Assembly (NCBI GenBank): GCA_963978895.1
Contig: OZ022246.1
Span: forward strand, 6,042,432-6,106,431
Reading direction: 5' to 3'
DNA: 64,000 nt
Source: Erpobdella octoculata
Lineage: Eukaryota > Annelida > Clitellata > Hirudinida > Erpobdellidae
Both the position numbers and the translations under genes were made by a program. How positions within the stretch are numbered: the stretch's first letter is position 1; every line of letters begins with the position of its first letter. The notes beneath the pieces are model-generated. The model ran no database searches and was not told the DNA's origin. It worked only from the letters and a program-made list of their open reading frames with translations. This document shows, piece by piece, positions 12,182 through 25,995 of this stretch.

Positions 12182-12517
12182 AGATTGATATGGTCGAGTT
12201 TATTTAAAAATAAAAATGTAATATGCATGGAAATAAAATTTAAAACAATGAGCTATTCTACTTTTTGATCATGTTATTAAGTAATTTTAAAACAAAATTT
12301 GAAGCAGTGAATTATTCTACTTTTTGATCAGTATAAAAAACAAAAAAGTTAAGAAATCGTTGGAAAAAGTTTAAATACTTTTTTTTAGTTTTGTTATAAA
12401 TTTTTTTGAATTAGTTGCAACTAAAAGTTTAAGTAAAGAGTTTTTAGTCAGAAGTTAGTAAAAGTTTAACAAAAAATAGTTTGTGTCCATCTCTGATGTT
12501 TTTGTGTTTGACAGTTA

Positions 12518-14285
12518 TCTATATATATAAAAGAACATGTCCTGACTGACTGACTGACTGACTGACTGACTGACTGACTGACTGACTGACTGATAATCAA
12601 CGCCGAGCTCAAACGCCTCATCCTAGGAACGTGAAATTTGGAACTTATATTACTTTTATAGCGTAAACATCCGCTAAGAAAGGATTTTTGAAAATTTTGC
12701 TCCTGAGGGGAAAAAACTGGAAAACAAACTTTTTTCTAAAACAATGTATATCTCGAAAACCAAAAATGAAGAGATTTTGAAATTTGGTATATAGATTCTT
12801 TTTGAAAAATAAAAAGATAGGTGTTTCACCATTTTTTGAAAATTCGGTTTCCCGGACCTCAAATGTGGGTTGGAAAATTGGGTTATTTGGTTTTTAAAGT
12901 AGCTTCTACTCAAAAACTGTTAATGCCACAGGAGTAAAAATTAGTATTTAGTTTTTACTAAAAAAATAATGAAATACGTGTTTTAGCATTTTTTGAAAAT
13001 TTGGTTTCCAGGACATCAAATGTGGGGTGGAAAATAGGGCTAATTGTCTTTTATAGTAACTGCTACTCAAAAACAGTAAATACCACAGATGTAAAAATTA
13101 TTATTTAGTTTCTTTTCTAAAAATAAAGATATACGTGTTTCACCATTTTTTACAAATTTGGTTTCCCGGACCTCAAATGTGGGTTGGAAAATTGGGTTAT
13201 TTGGTTTTTAAAGTAGCTTCTACTCAAAAACTGTTAATGCTACAAAATTAAAAATTAGTATTTAGTTTCTAGATGCTACAGGAGTAAAAATTAGTATTTG
13301 GTTTCTACTCCAGAAATAATGATATACGTGTTTTACAATTTTTGGAAAATTTCCAGGACTTCAAATATGGGGTGGAAAATAAGGTTACTTGGTTTTTAAA
13401 GTAACTGCTACTCAAAAACTGTAAATGCTACAAAAGTAAAGTTAGTATTTAGTTGCTACTCTAAAAATAATGATATACGGGTTTCACAATTTTTTGAAAA
13501 TTTGGTTTCCAGGACTTCAAATGTGGGGTGGAAAATAGGGTTATTTGGTTTTTAAAGTAACTGCTACTCAACAACTGTAATTGCCACAGATGTAAAAATT
13601 AATACTTAGTATCTACTCAAAAAATAAGATATACGTGTTTCATCATTTTTGGGGTTACTTGGTTTTTAAAGTAGCTGCTACTCAAAAACTGTTAATGCTA
13701 CAGAAGTAAAAATTAGTATTTAGTTTCTACTCCAAAAATAAGGAAATACGTGTTTTAGCATTTTTTGAAAATTTGGTTTCCAGGACCTCAAATGTGGGGT
13801 GGAAATAAAGGATTTCAAAATAACTGCTACTCACAAACTGTAAGTGCTACAAATGTAAAAATTAGTATTTTGAAGTTTTGTGCCGGTTAAAAGTCCAATT
13901 TATTATCGGCCGGGCCAAGCCGTTATTTTAGACTCTTCACACGGGCCAGGCCAAACCTTAAATAAAAGTGGGACGGGCCGAGGTTTTTCACCAAGTATAT
14001 AGATATTTTAGTGATTTTAGGGTCTTCAGTTTGGCCGCGCCAAACCTGAGGTCAAGGTGGGACGGGCCGAAGTTTTTCATCAAGTATATAGAACTTCTAG
14101 GCCTGTAAAAATGAGCCGGGCTTAATTCAGACGGGCTGTGCCGGGCCAGGAGTTTGGGTTTTTAAAACGGGCTGGGCTAATTTGTCGACGGGCCGAGCCG
14201 AGACCTAAAAAAATGATCTCTACTATGGATGCACGGTTCAAACTCTCTAATTTCATGCGAGCGAAGCCGCTACGGGCACTGCTAG
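12518..14285 (+). mobile_element. Non-autonomous Helitron family 1, copy 1
   Basis: It starts TCTATATATATAAAAG after an A and ends GGGCACTGCTAG before a T. That is the Helitron layout of 5' TC, 3' CTRR and insertion between A and T. Near the 5' end is a (GACT)n tract (12541-12592). The interior is a degenerate tandem repeat of about 150-170 bp, recognisable by CTCAAATGTGGGGTGGAAAA and CTACTCAAAAACTG. The last 400 bp carry repeated GGGCCGGGCC-like words. It encodes no Rep/helicase. Copies 2 and 3 lie at 39267-41050 (+) and 46067-47540 (-). Confidence 0.88.
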
Positions 14286-14759
14286 TATTATATGTAGGAA
14301 GTAGGTAGGTAAATAAAGCATTTTCTTGCTAGCTCAACGTCTATATTTAAAATATGTATTAAATTGAAAAGGGTCCAAAATTAAATTTTAATAGACATTC
14401 TTCTATATATATAAAAATGAATGTTTGTATGTTCATGTCCTTTATGCATTGCTACACCATTCATCCGATCGTAATGAAATTTTCACACAACCTTGAGAGT
14501 CAAGGGGAATCAAATATAGAAAAATTTTTTTTGAAATCCGTCACAAAATGAGCGGAGCGGAGTGGGTGAGCGAGCGGGAACTATATATATATATGTATGT
14601 GCGTATGTATGTGTGTATGTATGTATGTATGTATGTATGTATGTATGTGTATGTGCATGTATGTGTGTCTGTGTGTCTGTGTGTTTATGTATGTACTAGC
14701 GAAGATACCCGGCGTTGCCCGGGTTTTTTAGAGGTTTTTCTAATGTTTGTCTCTTTCTC

Positions 14760-15475
14760 TCCCGTTTCCTTTCCCACCTGCTTTCCCACTCCTGTTCGCT
14801 TTCCCGTTTTCGGTCGTTTTTCCGCTGCCGGTCGCTTTCCCGCTCCCGGTCGCTTTCCCGCTCCCGGTCGTTTTCCCGTTCCCGGTCGCTGTCCCGTTCC
14901 CGCTCACTTTGCTCTCCCATTCCCGCTCACGCTTGCTTTTCCGTTCCCGCTCGCTGTCCGTTTCGGGTCGCTTTCCCGTTTCTATAATAGACAAACTAAC
15001 CCACAAACATTCATATATATATATACTAGCGGGGTTACCCGGCGTTGCCCGGGGTTTTTAGAGGGTTTTCTAATGTTTGTCTCTCTCGCTCCCGTTTCCT
15101 TCTCCACTTTCCCGTTTTCGTCGCGTTCCCGGTCGCTTTTCCGCTCTCGGTCGTTTTCCAGCTCTCGATCGCTTTCCCGCTCAGAAGTTTTGTTATCGAT
15201 TTTCTCTCTTGCTCGCGTTTCCTTCCAAGCTTGCTCTCCCGATTCCAGTCGCTTTCCGCGTTCCCGGTCGCTTTCCGCGTTCCCGGTCGCTTTCCGCGTT
15301 CCCGGTCGCTTTCCCGTTCCCGGTCGCTTTCCCGTTCCCGGTCGCTTTTCCGTTCCCGGTCGCTTTTCCATTCCCGGTCGCTTTCCCGTTCCCGGTCGCT
15401 TTCCCGTTCCCGGTCACGGTTGCTCTCCCGTTCCCGTTCCCGTTCACGCTCATTTTCTCTTTTCCATTCTTTCAT
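14760..15475. repeat. 18-bp minisatellite inside Helitron family 2
   Basis: Units of about 18 bp (CGGTCGCTTTCCCGTTCC on this strand) in two blocks, 14760-14990 and 15090-15475. The unit has no stop codon in any of the six frames, which creates long false ORFs rich in RS, RE, GNGKAT or FPFPV. A matching block in the opposite orientation is at 15660-15940. Confidence 0.92.
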
Positions 15476-15514
15476 AACTTCTGTTAGCCTATAAAACGTA
15501 AAATAGATTTGCTA

Positions 15515-15631
<117 letters not shown>

Positions 15632-15999
15632 GTTTGTGGGTTAGTTTGTCTATTATAGAAACGGGAAAGCGACCCGGAACGGACAGCGAGCGGGAACGGA
15701 AAAGCAAGCGTGAGCGGGAATAGGAGAGCAAACGTGAGCGGGAACGGGACAGCGACCGGGAACGGGAAAACGATCGGCAACGGGAAAGCGACCGGGAGCG
15801 GGAAAGCGACCGGGAGCGGGAAAGCGACCGGGAGCGGGAAAGCGACCGGGAGCGGGAAAGCGACCGGCAGTGGGAAAACGACCGAAAACGGGAAAGCGAA
15901 CAGGAGTGGGAAAGTTGGTGGGAAAGAAAACGTGAGAGAAAGAGACAAACATTAGAAAAACCTCTAAAAAACCCGGGCAACGCCGGGTATCTCCGCTAG

Positions 16000-18900
16000 T
16001 TAATAATAAAAACTACAAATAAAATTGTTTAAAAATTAAATTTATTTAAAATAATAATGATAATAACTGATGTATAGTTATTATACTTTGAGTGACGACA
16101 TGATAAGGGATTCTATGCTAGAGTTTTCATTTAAAAGTAATTTTCAGCATACAGTCACGTCTGCTGGCTGAGAGGTATTGATATTGATATCATGGACTCT
16201 AGAGCACAATAAGTACCCTCCTGAGTACAGCCTACCTGGCCCTACCTCATACGGACCTTGCCTTTAGCGGTTCAGTCGATGTTACCTGCTACCTCAGCTA
16301 CCTGCTGTCATCATGGACTCTGAAGTACAAAATGCGCCTTAGTATCCATCCCGAATGTTATAAGTGTACATGCATATGAAGTTTTTTTCTTAATTAAGGC
16401 GTCATAAATTTTCCATCTAATTGAATTGACTTGTTAAGAATTCCAACTTGATTATAATTTAGAAAATAAACGTGGTTAACTGGTTTATTTGTTTCTTTTT
16501 TTATAATTTTAAAATTTTCTGATAAAATAAAATTTTAAAATTCACTGATAAAAAAATTCACTGATAAAAAAATTCACTGATAAAAAAATTTACTGATAAA
16601 AGACAATTTTAAAATTCATTGATGAAATAACATTAAGGCTACTCATAAAATACAATTTTAAAATTCACTGATAAAAAATTTACAGATAAAATAAAATTCC
16701 AAAATTCACTGATGAAATAACATTTTAAAATTCACTGATGAAATAAAATTTAAAATTCAATGATACAAAAATATCACTTTGTTGAACATTTTGCTTGACC
16801 TTGCTTAAAATGAAGTTAACGCGAGAGCAGAAAATAACTTTTGCTCGATCCAATTTGCTCATCCAATGATTTATGCACCCCGACATATCGGCAGACAATT
16901 TTGCTGAAAAGATGAGGCTTCTTCTTCACCGTTCTATTTCTGTTTCTGCTCTGCTGGCCTAGTAAGGGTTACTAAAATTTGTACAGAACCGCTTTAATGT
17001 TTTGTAGGGTTTTTGAATTTATGGCGGGTTTTCACAAGGACTAGCACTTATTTCCCTGGCTTGAATTGCTTTAAATATTGAATATAATATATACAAATTG
17101 AACTAACTTCATGATATTAACATGATTATGCATAACTGTTGTGATCAATTGATTTCCGAATACATTTTAGTGTGTTAAAATATAATTTATTTTCTAACTA
17201 AATGTTGCGAGTAATGAAAAACGTATCTTCCTTAGAAATCAGAAATCACATCCCTTAGTAGATATTACTCGCCAATGACAGAGAGACAAGCAACATGTAC
17301 AAAAGACCTACTAACAAGCGGGAGCATAACATCGTTAAAAAAGCATTATTACTCAATACAATGTAACACTAGAAATTACTCTGCTTCCAGTCTTGCTTCC
17401 TCAATGCGAGAGCTTAAAAAGGCAGTAATAAACAGACATTTCAAAATGCCTTCCCATGCGATATTTATGCTTTTGTCGATTTCTGCCACGTGGAAAGCAG
17501 TTTGTCGTTGTACACGATTGCCTCATTTTAAGACTCAATTTATATTCGATAAATACGAAAGCGGTTAAATAAAAGGGTTTTTTAAATTGGTTGTCCGCTT
17601 TCAATTCAAAATAGAATCTGGATCTTATCTGTATCGTTACAGAATGCCTAGACACTTTATAAAGAAGATGTTAAGTTTGTTTGCACTGTGTGCATGTGAA
17701 GCATTGCTTTTTTTTATCTGTGCTCGGGGCAGGTTTCCTGGAAAGGTATCAATCAAAGACTCTGCGGATGAAAACGAAAAAAATTGCAACCATTGAGTTA
17801 ACTTTACTAGAAAGCTGAAAAACTTGTTTCAAACTAATTGTCGATTGAAGTATTTTGCAATTCGAAACAGAAAGATGGAACAAAATATCACGGATGTTCG
17901 CCCACTGAAATACGATTAGATTGAAAGGACATGTTTCAATGCTGTAGAAATGATGAGCGATGAACAAGGAAAATTGTGTGATTTGCATGCACAAGTCGTA
18001 TTAGCGGCTCTAAAATAATAACTGCATTCCAATAGGTTTTCTATCTGTATTATTTTGAATAAGCTCTTCAACTGAATAAATGGCATTTTAATCAATCAAA
18101 TTTTAAGCAGACGTCCGTTAAACAATTAATCGTGTTAACTAATTAATCGTGTTAATTAATCGACGGAAGTTTTTCAAAACTAAACTTTTTACTTTCAGAC
18201 CACCCGCGCCCAGACAGCTTGTTAAAATCTTTCCAGACATGCGCGCTCATCTACTTGAGTTTCAAAATGGCGGCGCAAGAGGTGTTGGTGATGGCGATGA
18301 TGATGATCGTGATTCCATTTCTGTCTCTCCACAAGAGCAAAGCAAAAGTTTCCGAACTGCCTGCCTGATAGCGATGGAAAATTGCAGAGCATTGCTTCGT
18401 TCCAGCTCCGCTCCTCTCACTTCAACTCTCTTTCTCACTCTTTCTTTATTTTCTCTTTTACAGATGCTTTGCAGACTCGGCACCGGGTGGAACTTTTTTC
18501 CTTCTTTTCCATTCTTCCACCCTTCCATTCCAGAGATATTTGCAAGATTCGTTAAAGCAGGTCTCAGTCGTTTGTTTTGCTTGTTTCCAACACGTTCTGC
18601 TGCTTTGAATGCTTTGAATCATCTCAGCCGTCCTTACGCAGTGAGATTTTTTAAAACTTATTTTTAAGAATTATTTTCTAATTGTTTTACATATCTGTAG
18701 TCTCTTGAGTATTTTTCGCTGTGGTGAGTCATTTGGCGAGCCTCTTTCGAATTCGATCGAATAACGGCAAAAAAGTTTCGTTGGCAGTTACCGTTTTAAC
18801 TTTCAAATTGCGGAATAAATATATTAAAAATAACAAAATTAAATAAGTTTTGCGTTGAACATTGAGTGGCTTCGTATTTCTTATTTCAGGACTCGAAAAT

Positions 18901-19116
18901 TAAATTTGTATTAGTTTCAACATTCTAATCAGTTTCTATGCATTCCTGACGAGCAAATTATTATGAATTATTTCAGGCACAGTTATTTTATGTTTTATAT
19001 TTTGTTGTTTTGAAAAAAAAAATACTTTTTTGCAACCTGCTGGTTGATAAATTGTCGCATCTAATTGCATGCAACTGTTAGCAAGCATCGTTGCGAGGAA
19101 CTTCAGTGTAAATTAG

Positions 19117-19191
<75 letters not shown>

Positions 19192-20100
19192 CTTCTTTCT
19201 CTTTTTCTTTCTCTGTTTTTTTATCTCTCTCTCTTTCCCTTTCTCTCTCTATACCTATATTTATTTGGTTTTTCATTTTCCATCATTATTTTTTATAAAC
19301 ATTTCTTCCAGTAAAATTTAAAGCTCGAGTATATTAAATAAGATATTATTATTTACGTTACAAAGATACAAATATGCAAATTAAAAATCATTCACAGACA
19401 TTCTAAATTTTTTCTGCATGTGAGGATGTGGAAATGTGGAGGTACGCAATTGTGTCGTACTAACAGGCTGTTTGAGTCAGTGGAAAAGTCATCAATGAAC
19501 GGACGGACAGATGTATGGATGTGCATACGAACGAACAATAAACTGATAGACTGATAAATGATACATAGCAGATCATAGAGACAAAATAGAAACATACAAG
19601 GAAGACAAGGTTAAGTGACTCCGACTTCACCTTGTTCCTAATCACCTTGAACCAAGTTTTTGTACACATAATTTATTCAGTGGCTTTTAAATGCCAACAT
19701 TTAAACAAAAATAAGGTACGTTATTATTTAAAAAACTTAAATTACATTATAGACTCATTTATTAAACAAGTAAATGAAAAAACGAGTTTTTTAACACAAA
19801 CTTTTATTTCAAATAAACTTGATTTAAAAATAAGAAAGATGTTCAAATTAAGTTTTTTTTAATTGAATCATGTATTGTCATCCAATATAAAGCTATGCTG
19901 AAAGTTTCAGCTTCCTAGCTAGTCAAAAAGCTGATTAAATTTTACTTGCAAGATTTGCGTACAGAGAAAGCCACACACACACAAACATAGATTGTAACCT
20001 AAATAAAATTTTGTAAAAAAAATTTAAATTGTATAACAAATTCTTCATTAAAACGACACAAATAACTTAATAAATACATTTGCATATCTGTTGCTATATT
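16000..20100. other. 4-kb stretch without a supported gene
   Basis: It holds a degenerate minisatellite of AAATTCACTGATAAAA units (16510-16760) and a (CT)n tract (19119-19255). At 18264 an AAAATGGCGGCG sequence resembles a YY1-type site, but the frame it opens closes after 33 codons. The longer 18149-18667 frame has no domain and no ATG at its head. I see no splice-consistent exon series and no TE domain. Confidence 0.5.
19119..19255. repeat. (CT)n microsatellite
   Basis: About 70 bp of near-pure CT (19119-19190), then a T/C-rich tail to about 19255. Confidence 0.95.
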
Positions 20101-20109
20101 ATTATTATT

Positions 20110-22230
20110 TATCTTTTATTCAATGAAGGGTTTTGAAAGCATTGGACAACTCTTGATGTGTGAGCTGAGCAGAGATGGGAGTATCGAGAGAATGTCTCGT
20201 CTCGAGACTCATTTTCCGTAGTTTCGGTTTTGGTAAAAAAATTCTACTGGTTTTCTCGGTTCCGTTTTGATCTAAAATTCAATGTCTCGGTCTTGGTCAG
20301 CAACTTTACTGTCTTGTCTCTTCTTGGCCAAGAACTTGACTGTCTTGTCTTGGTCTCGCCTTGATTTAAAAATCAATGTCTCGGTCTTGCTTCGGTTTTG
20401 CGCCGCCTACTTGTGGTTAAAAATTTGGAAAATGTTAAATATAGTATTTGGATTCTAAATCTATTTTATTGTATTTTTAGTTTTTGAATATGTTCAATAT
20501 GTTCAACTAGAAAGTATCATTGACAAAATAACTTAATGATCATCTTAGATCTAGAATTTCCATACTTAGAAGAAAACTTACAAAAAGTGTACTTAAAAGT
20601 TTTTTTTCAATCAATTACTGTACTTTGGTAGCTGCTGAAGAAGCTCTGAATTTTGCACTGAACGAGCAATTATCTCGAGGCTGTCATTTTGGCACACAGG
20701 TGGAAGTATTTTTGGATATTGGAAAAATGCAGTTCAATTGTATTCACCGTTTTCTGTTTTTCTAACTGTAGCAACTTCTCTCTTTTTCTCTCTTTCACAA
20801 CGCCTTTTCCAAGACAAGTCTTGCTCGAAGGCGAGAAAGGGTACTTGCAGAGGCAGCCATTTATAGGCGCCTACCCTTTTAGCAATGCGGATTTTTTTGT
20901 GAATTAACTTTAATTAAAAACACATTTATAAACCTAGAAGGGAAGCTAAATTTAAACGCCAACCTGATGTTGACCATCGAAGGTCAAGTAAAAAAAAACT
21001 TTTATACTGGAAGTTACATTTTTATTAGAAAATCAGAAATGAAATTTTCAAAACTTTCTGCATTAAAATTTTATTTCACTAAAATAAATAATTACAGATT
21101 GTCAATGCCAAATTGGCTCACGAAACCCGATAACATTCCCGAAATCCCGGGATTTACACATTTTCATTCCCGTAATCTCGGGATTCAAAAAAGGTTGGGC
21201 TTTGTAATCCCTACTGACATTACTGACATACAGCTAGAAACATTATTGTTTTAAAATGTAATAATTGAAAACTAATCTAACACTGTTTCAACTTTATGTA
21301 TTTAAACTGTATTTCACAGAACGAACAATGTTTTATTAACTCGATGTCTCGTCTTGTCCCGATCTTGAGAAAAAATGAGTTGTCTTGTCTCTGTTTTGTC
21401 TTCGTCTGTAAAGTCTATGTTTCGTCCTGTCTCGGTCTTGTGGTGCCAATGTCACGGTCTTCAGGGTCAATGTCTCGGTCTTGGGCCAAAAAGCAATTGT
21501 CCTGTCTTGATCTGCAAATTCAATGTTTTGGTCCCATCTACGGAGCTGAGAAATGAACTGAAGAAACGAAACCTAAGTGATGAGGGTAAAAAGGTCGAAC
21601 TTAGGAAACGCATCCTAGTGGCGTTGGAGAATGAAAGCTACGGGCCTGAAGATGATGAGTGTCTTTTCGATATTGATGAAAAAGCTCTGGAAGTCCGGAG
21701 AAAGCTGAAAATGAAATTGTTACAGGAAAGAGTACAGCAGAAGATGAAAGAAAACAAAGAAATGCAAAAGAAAACAAAGAAATGCAAAAGAAAACAACGA
21801 AGCTTCCCAAAGAATAAAGGAGTTTTATTCTTGTCGGTAGAGTCTGCCCTGGACACGAGGTGGTGGCAACCGGTGCGGAAATGTTGCCGATGGACAACGA
21901 CAAAATAGATAGAAACTGGAAATCTTGTGGTAGTAATTTTCCTGAGTGATATCTGGATGGCAAGGCTATTGAGAGTCTGGTCGCAGAGACAGCTGAGGCA
22001 GTGGCGGACACGGTTATGGACCAGCGTGTTGTAGGTGAAGAAAATGATGTGGGTTGCTGCGGCGAAACCCACTTTGAACCGGAGTCCACCAGCTGTGTCT
22101 CAGAATATGGGACAGATAACGGCCGAACAAACTACACAAATCAGGTTGAGCATGCCAGGAAAAAAGTGAGGAGGAGGATTGATCTAGTTTTTCACCACAG
22201 CACATGGCGAAAGACTCTTTAGTGCTTTAA
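20110..22230 (+). pseudogene. SAP-domain retroelement relic, copy A, split by a hAT MITE
   Basis: The reading frame before 20170 continues after 21542, across the inserted MITE, and gives a SAP-type helix-turn-helix: LRNELKKRNL on the right side, followed by KKVELRKRIL. A Lys/Glu-rich coiled segment follows to about 21830. The downstream block 22040-22160 (encoding a stretch near GCCGETHFEPES) is similar in DNA to 41936-42060 of copy B, so both are the same element. Stops and frameshifts interrupt the rest. No LTR is recognised here. SAP domains bind DNA or RNA; their role in this element is unknown. Confidence 0.6.
20170..21542. mobile_element. Non-autonomous hAT element inserted in SAP gag
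   Basis: It begins CAGAGATGG and ends CCATCTACG (a decayed inverted copy), and is flanked by a perfect 8-bp duplication GAGCTGAG (20162-20169 and 21543-21550). Its two ends are rich in GTCTCG/GTCTTG words in tandem (20190-20400 and 21330-21540). The middle is AT-rich and non-coding. Long fortuitous frames at 20967-21254 and 21296-21556 have no known domain. Its TIR resembles that of the 11593 MITE. Confidence 0.88.
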
Positions 22231-22585
22231 AATATAAAAAAGTTACCTGAGGTCGACAATGTGCGAAGACCGGCTAAATGTTCTCAATCATATAATTTAT
22301 CAATAAAAATATTGGCTTGGACCATTATAAAGTTATTGATAAGTTTGGAAAGTATAAAATAGACAATTATCGTTTGTGTATATTTTGATAAATGGTTAAT
22401 TTGCGTTTAAATGTTTTTGAAAACCATTTGGGGTTAAAATACACTACACAATTAGATAAATTTTTACTTAAATACTCCTAATGAGACAATATCACCTGTG
22501 CTGAAAGTCATCCGTCCACAAGGCCCCTCCATTTGCATACATATATCGAAAACTATGTCTGTTTATTAATTAGTACAGAATAATT

Positions 22586-22765
22586 AATCATCTCCGCCTC
22601 GCTAATTGCGAGCCAGTCCCAAGCCTGGAGAAAGGAGAAGGGAAAAAGTAAAAAGGAACTAATTATGATCCACGACAGGAAGTACTTAAGTGCTTCCTTC
22701 CTATATACAGCCATTAGAGTCTTAAAACACCTGGTGTAAAGGACTATAAACTATTATGAAAAACA
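22586..22765 (+). mobile_element. SINE-like retroposon S1, copy 3
   Basis: Same head (GCCAGTCCCAAGCCTGGAGA), core palindrome and tail (CTGGTGTAAAGGACTATAAA) as copy 1. It ends in a short A-rich run. Confidence 0.85.
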
Positions 22766-24691
22766 AATACAGAATAATTATTAACTAATAATAGTTAAAG
22801 TTTTTATCAATAAAAAATAATGTTTCGTTTTGATTAATTTGTTGGGTTTCTTTGTGCATTATGACGTGTAGTCTATAAAAAACGTTATCGCAAGTTTTCT
22901 ATTTTGTTCAGAAAAATATTAATAAAATAGAATAGAGAGCTGGTTTTAATTCAACAAGATGTAATTTTCCCAGGATGCAATTAAATATTTTAAAGTCACA
23001 ATCATTTTGTATTACAACAAAATGTAAATGATCGAAGTTATATATAAGACGTTGGAATGGCAGTAATGTTACAACAAATGTTTTAAGCTGGAATTACATA
23101 TATACGGTAGCATTTAGGACTTACAACCAAATGTTAGTTAAAAGAACATCAAACATCAGTGTAAACTGATTGCATCATCAGAAGCATTCCTTATCAGAAA
23201 GCACTGCAAACGCGCCACCTCACAACCACAACAAAATTCACTTATTTCTTTAATATCTTATAATTTTTTTAATTGTTCCATCATGTAATTGTAGAAATAT
23301 TTCCAAATAGGCATTAAAAAGTTCTTTCTTTTTTTTCTTTCTCTTCTTCTTTCCAGTTATGCGACTTCAATATTGTTTTGATTTATTTTTATATCTGCGA
23401 AAAAAATACGTTATAACTTGAGCAATCAAAGATGAAATTTGATTTCTCTTCGAAAATTCATCGGAATTTCTTTCAATTATTTTTCAGCACTCAACTCAGT
23501 CTTTTTTAAAATTAAATTTAGGTGTGGCGGTGGTTTCTTATTTGTATATATATATATATATATATAATTTAGCCACTAGTATGGTGACGTTGATATGCTG
23601 CTGATGATGATAATAGTGGGGAAATGGCTGAGGTTGTAGGTGTGATAGTTTTGATTATGGTCATGAACTCAGTAGAGCTGATGATGATGATGATGATGAG
23701 GAATGTTTTTCTTAATATTTTTTTAGAAATGTTTAATGATGATATATGGTGATAATGAATAAATAATATGGTGTTATAAAAGCTTGTAAACTAATGTATA
23801 CTTGCTTATATAGCAAGTTGATAAGTAATTAGATAATATGTATAATAAATAACAAGTTATTAGCTTTGACGGTGTGATGAAACTAAAAAATGTATATGTT
23901 AGTCAATTTTCAATTTAAATTTATCAGCATCATCACCATCATCATCTTTACCATCACCACCACCATCATCATCATCATCACCACCATACCATCATCATCA
24001 ATCGTTTTACCATAATTATTTGATCTCGTGTCGTCTTCAAGGATGACGTCATTCAGATTCGATTCTCTCTTCTTCAGCATGGCGGATGGAAAAGAACGGA
24101 AAATTGTTATGCATTTGTCCATTTGTAAACCATTTTACTGCTTTCGCATAATCGCATACATTTACATATGTTCCCATACTCTTTGTTTGTTCACATCCAA
24201 TTTACAACTTTTGACTCATCAATGCAAAAAGTTGTTCAAATATATAAGACAATGTTTTTAACTATCATTGGATTGGAAGTCATTTTATTTAGCACCATTT
24301 CAGACCACTTCAACTATATTCGTATTTCTTTCCTTCGTTCATATTCTCACAAACGCCTTCAACTAGCACACTACACGTACACGTGTACACAGTTGATCAC
24401 AAGCACTCACACTCACACATGTACACATGTATACACAGTTGATCACAAGCACTCACACTCACATATGTACACATGGCATGGTTTCGCATTTTATTTTCCT
24501 TCCATTTAAGCATTCCAGCGGAGCGAACAGCAAAGTAGGTCTTGAGGCAAGTTTTGAGGGCGCAATTAGAGACATCAAACTACCATGTCAAGTTCAGTGA
24601 GCATGACTGCCCGTGTGACCATGTCTGTTGTCTGTTGTCCTGTTTCCAATCATTTAACATAAGAACCGTGTAAACACTAACACGAACACAG

Positions 24692-24797
<106 letters not shown>

Positions 24798-24904
24798 TCA
24801 TGTTTGTTTACATGCAAGTCCTATTCACCACGGCTGCTCTCACTGCCTACGTATCCATTTTCATGGTTGACTTCGAAAAATAATATCGAAGTATGATCGA
24901 AGAC

Positions 24905-25045
24905 TTCCTCACCAATATATCGCTATTACTATCATCACCGATATGGCGATATATTGATATTACTATCATCACCGATATGGCGATATATTGATATTACTAT
25001 CATCACCGATATATTGATATTACGATCATCACCCATATATCGCTA
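24905..25045. repeat. Tandem repeat, about 36-bp unit
   Basis: About four units built on ATTACTATCATCACCGATAT and GGCGATATATTGAT. The first two are complete and the last two are shortened. Confidence 0.8.
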
Positions 25046-25995
25046 TTAACATAAGCACCACATAATTAATAATAGAAATTCTCTTTTAAAAACTTTTTTT
25101 TAAACACGGGACTGTCAGTGGAAAGGTCACAGTGTAAACACCCGCTCGAAAGGTCACGGAATAAACATCGTGGCACAAGAGGTCATAGATCACAACGGTC
25201 ATTACACCGCCCCTCCTGAGAAATTCTCCTTTTAGAAACTTTCCTCTCATATAATTGACAAAATCCACTCCCTGGTAACGGATAATTTGCTTATATGATG
25301 TAATCAATCAATTCTCTCTCGTCTGTGATATGTAGGTATATATTGTGCATCTATATGATGTGCGTGTGTTTGCATGGCATGTGTTTTTATGTGTATGTGT
25401 TTGCATGCGTTTGTATGTGTATGTGTTTGTATGTGTATGTGTTTGCATGTGAGTTATGTGTATGTGCTTGTATGTGTGTTTGTATGTGTATGTATGTGTG
25501 TTTATGTGCATGCTACGCGTGTGTATGAAAGTGTTTGCCCGTCAAGTTTCTTCGCAGTGTCTCATCGAGTTAATATTTTTTTATATGGAAGAAAGTGCTT
25601 GTTTGCAAATTCTATATATACCTTCATAGCACCAAGACGCCGAATCAAAAAATTAATATAGCTACCCCAGGCGAGGGAATATTAATTTAATTCGTTAATT
25701 TATTATTTATCTCATGATCGTGTGTGGCTTTTCGTATGAATTTGAAACAACTGCAGTTCCATTTTGTTTTGTTTTGACTAAAAATAAATATCGATTTAAA
25801 AAACAGAGCAAAATGAATCAGAATATATATTTAAGTGTTTTTATTCACTCACTCACTTGCTTTAAACCATTTCATTTATCCACCATTTTATCCCTACCTC
25901 ACGCACGTATGCAATCTGCACTCCGAAGCATGCTTACTATTGCTTACATGCACATTACATACAACTATATATTTATATGTATATATATATATATA

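Noticed and set aside
14548..15494. Long frames rich in SRSRSL, RERESD, FPFPVA or GNGKAT (also 15484-15980 and 35783-36969)
   Set aside because: All are products of an 18-bp minisatellite that is stop-free in six frames; no start context, no domain, and equal openness on both strands.
18149..18667. 172-codon frame in the 16-20 kb interval
   Set aside because: No ATG at its head, low-complexity segments, no domain and no splice-consistent neighbours.
20967..21254. 95-codon frame inside the 20170 hAT element
   Set aside because: No ATG-context support or domain; the non-autonomous element is otherwise non-coding.
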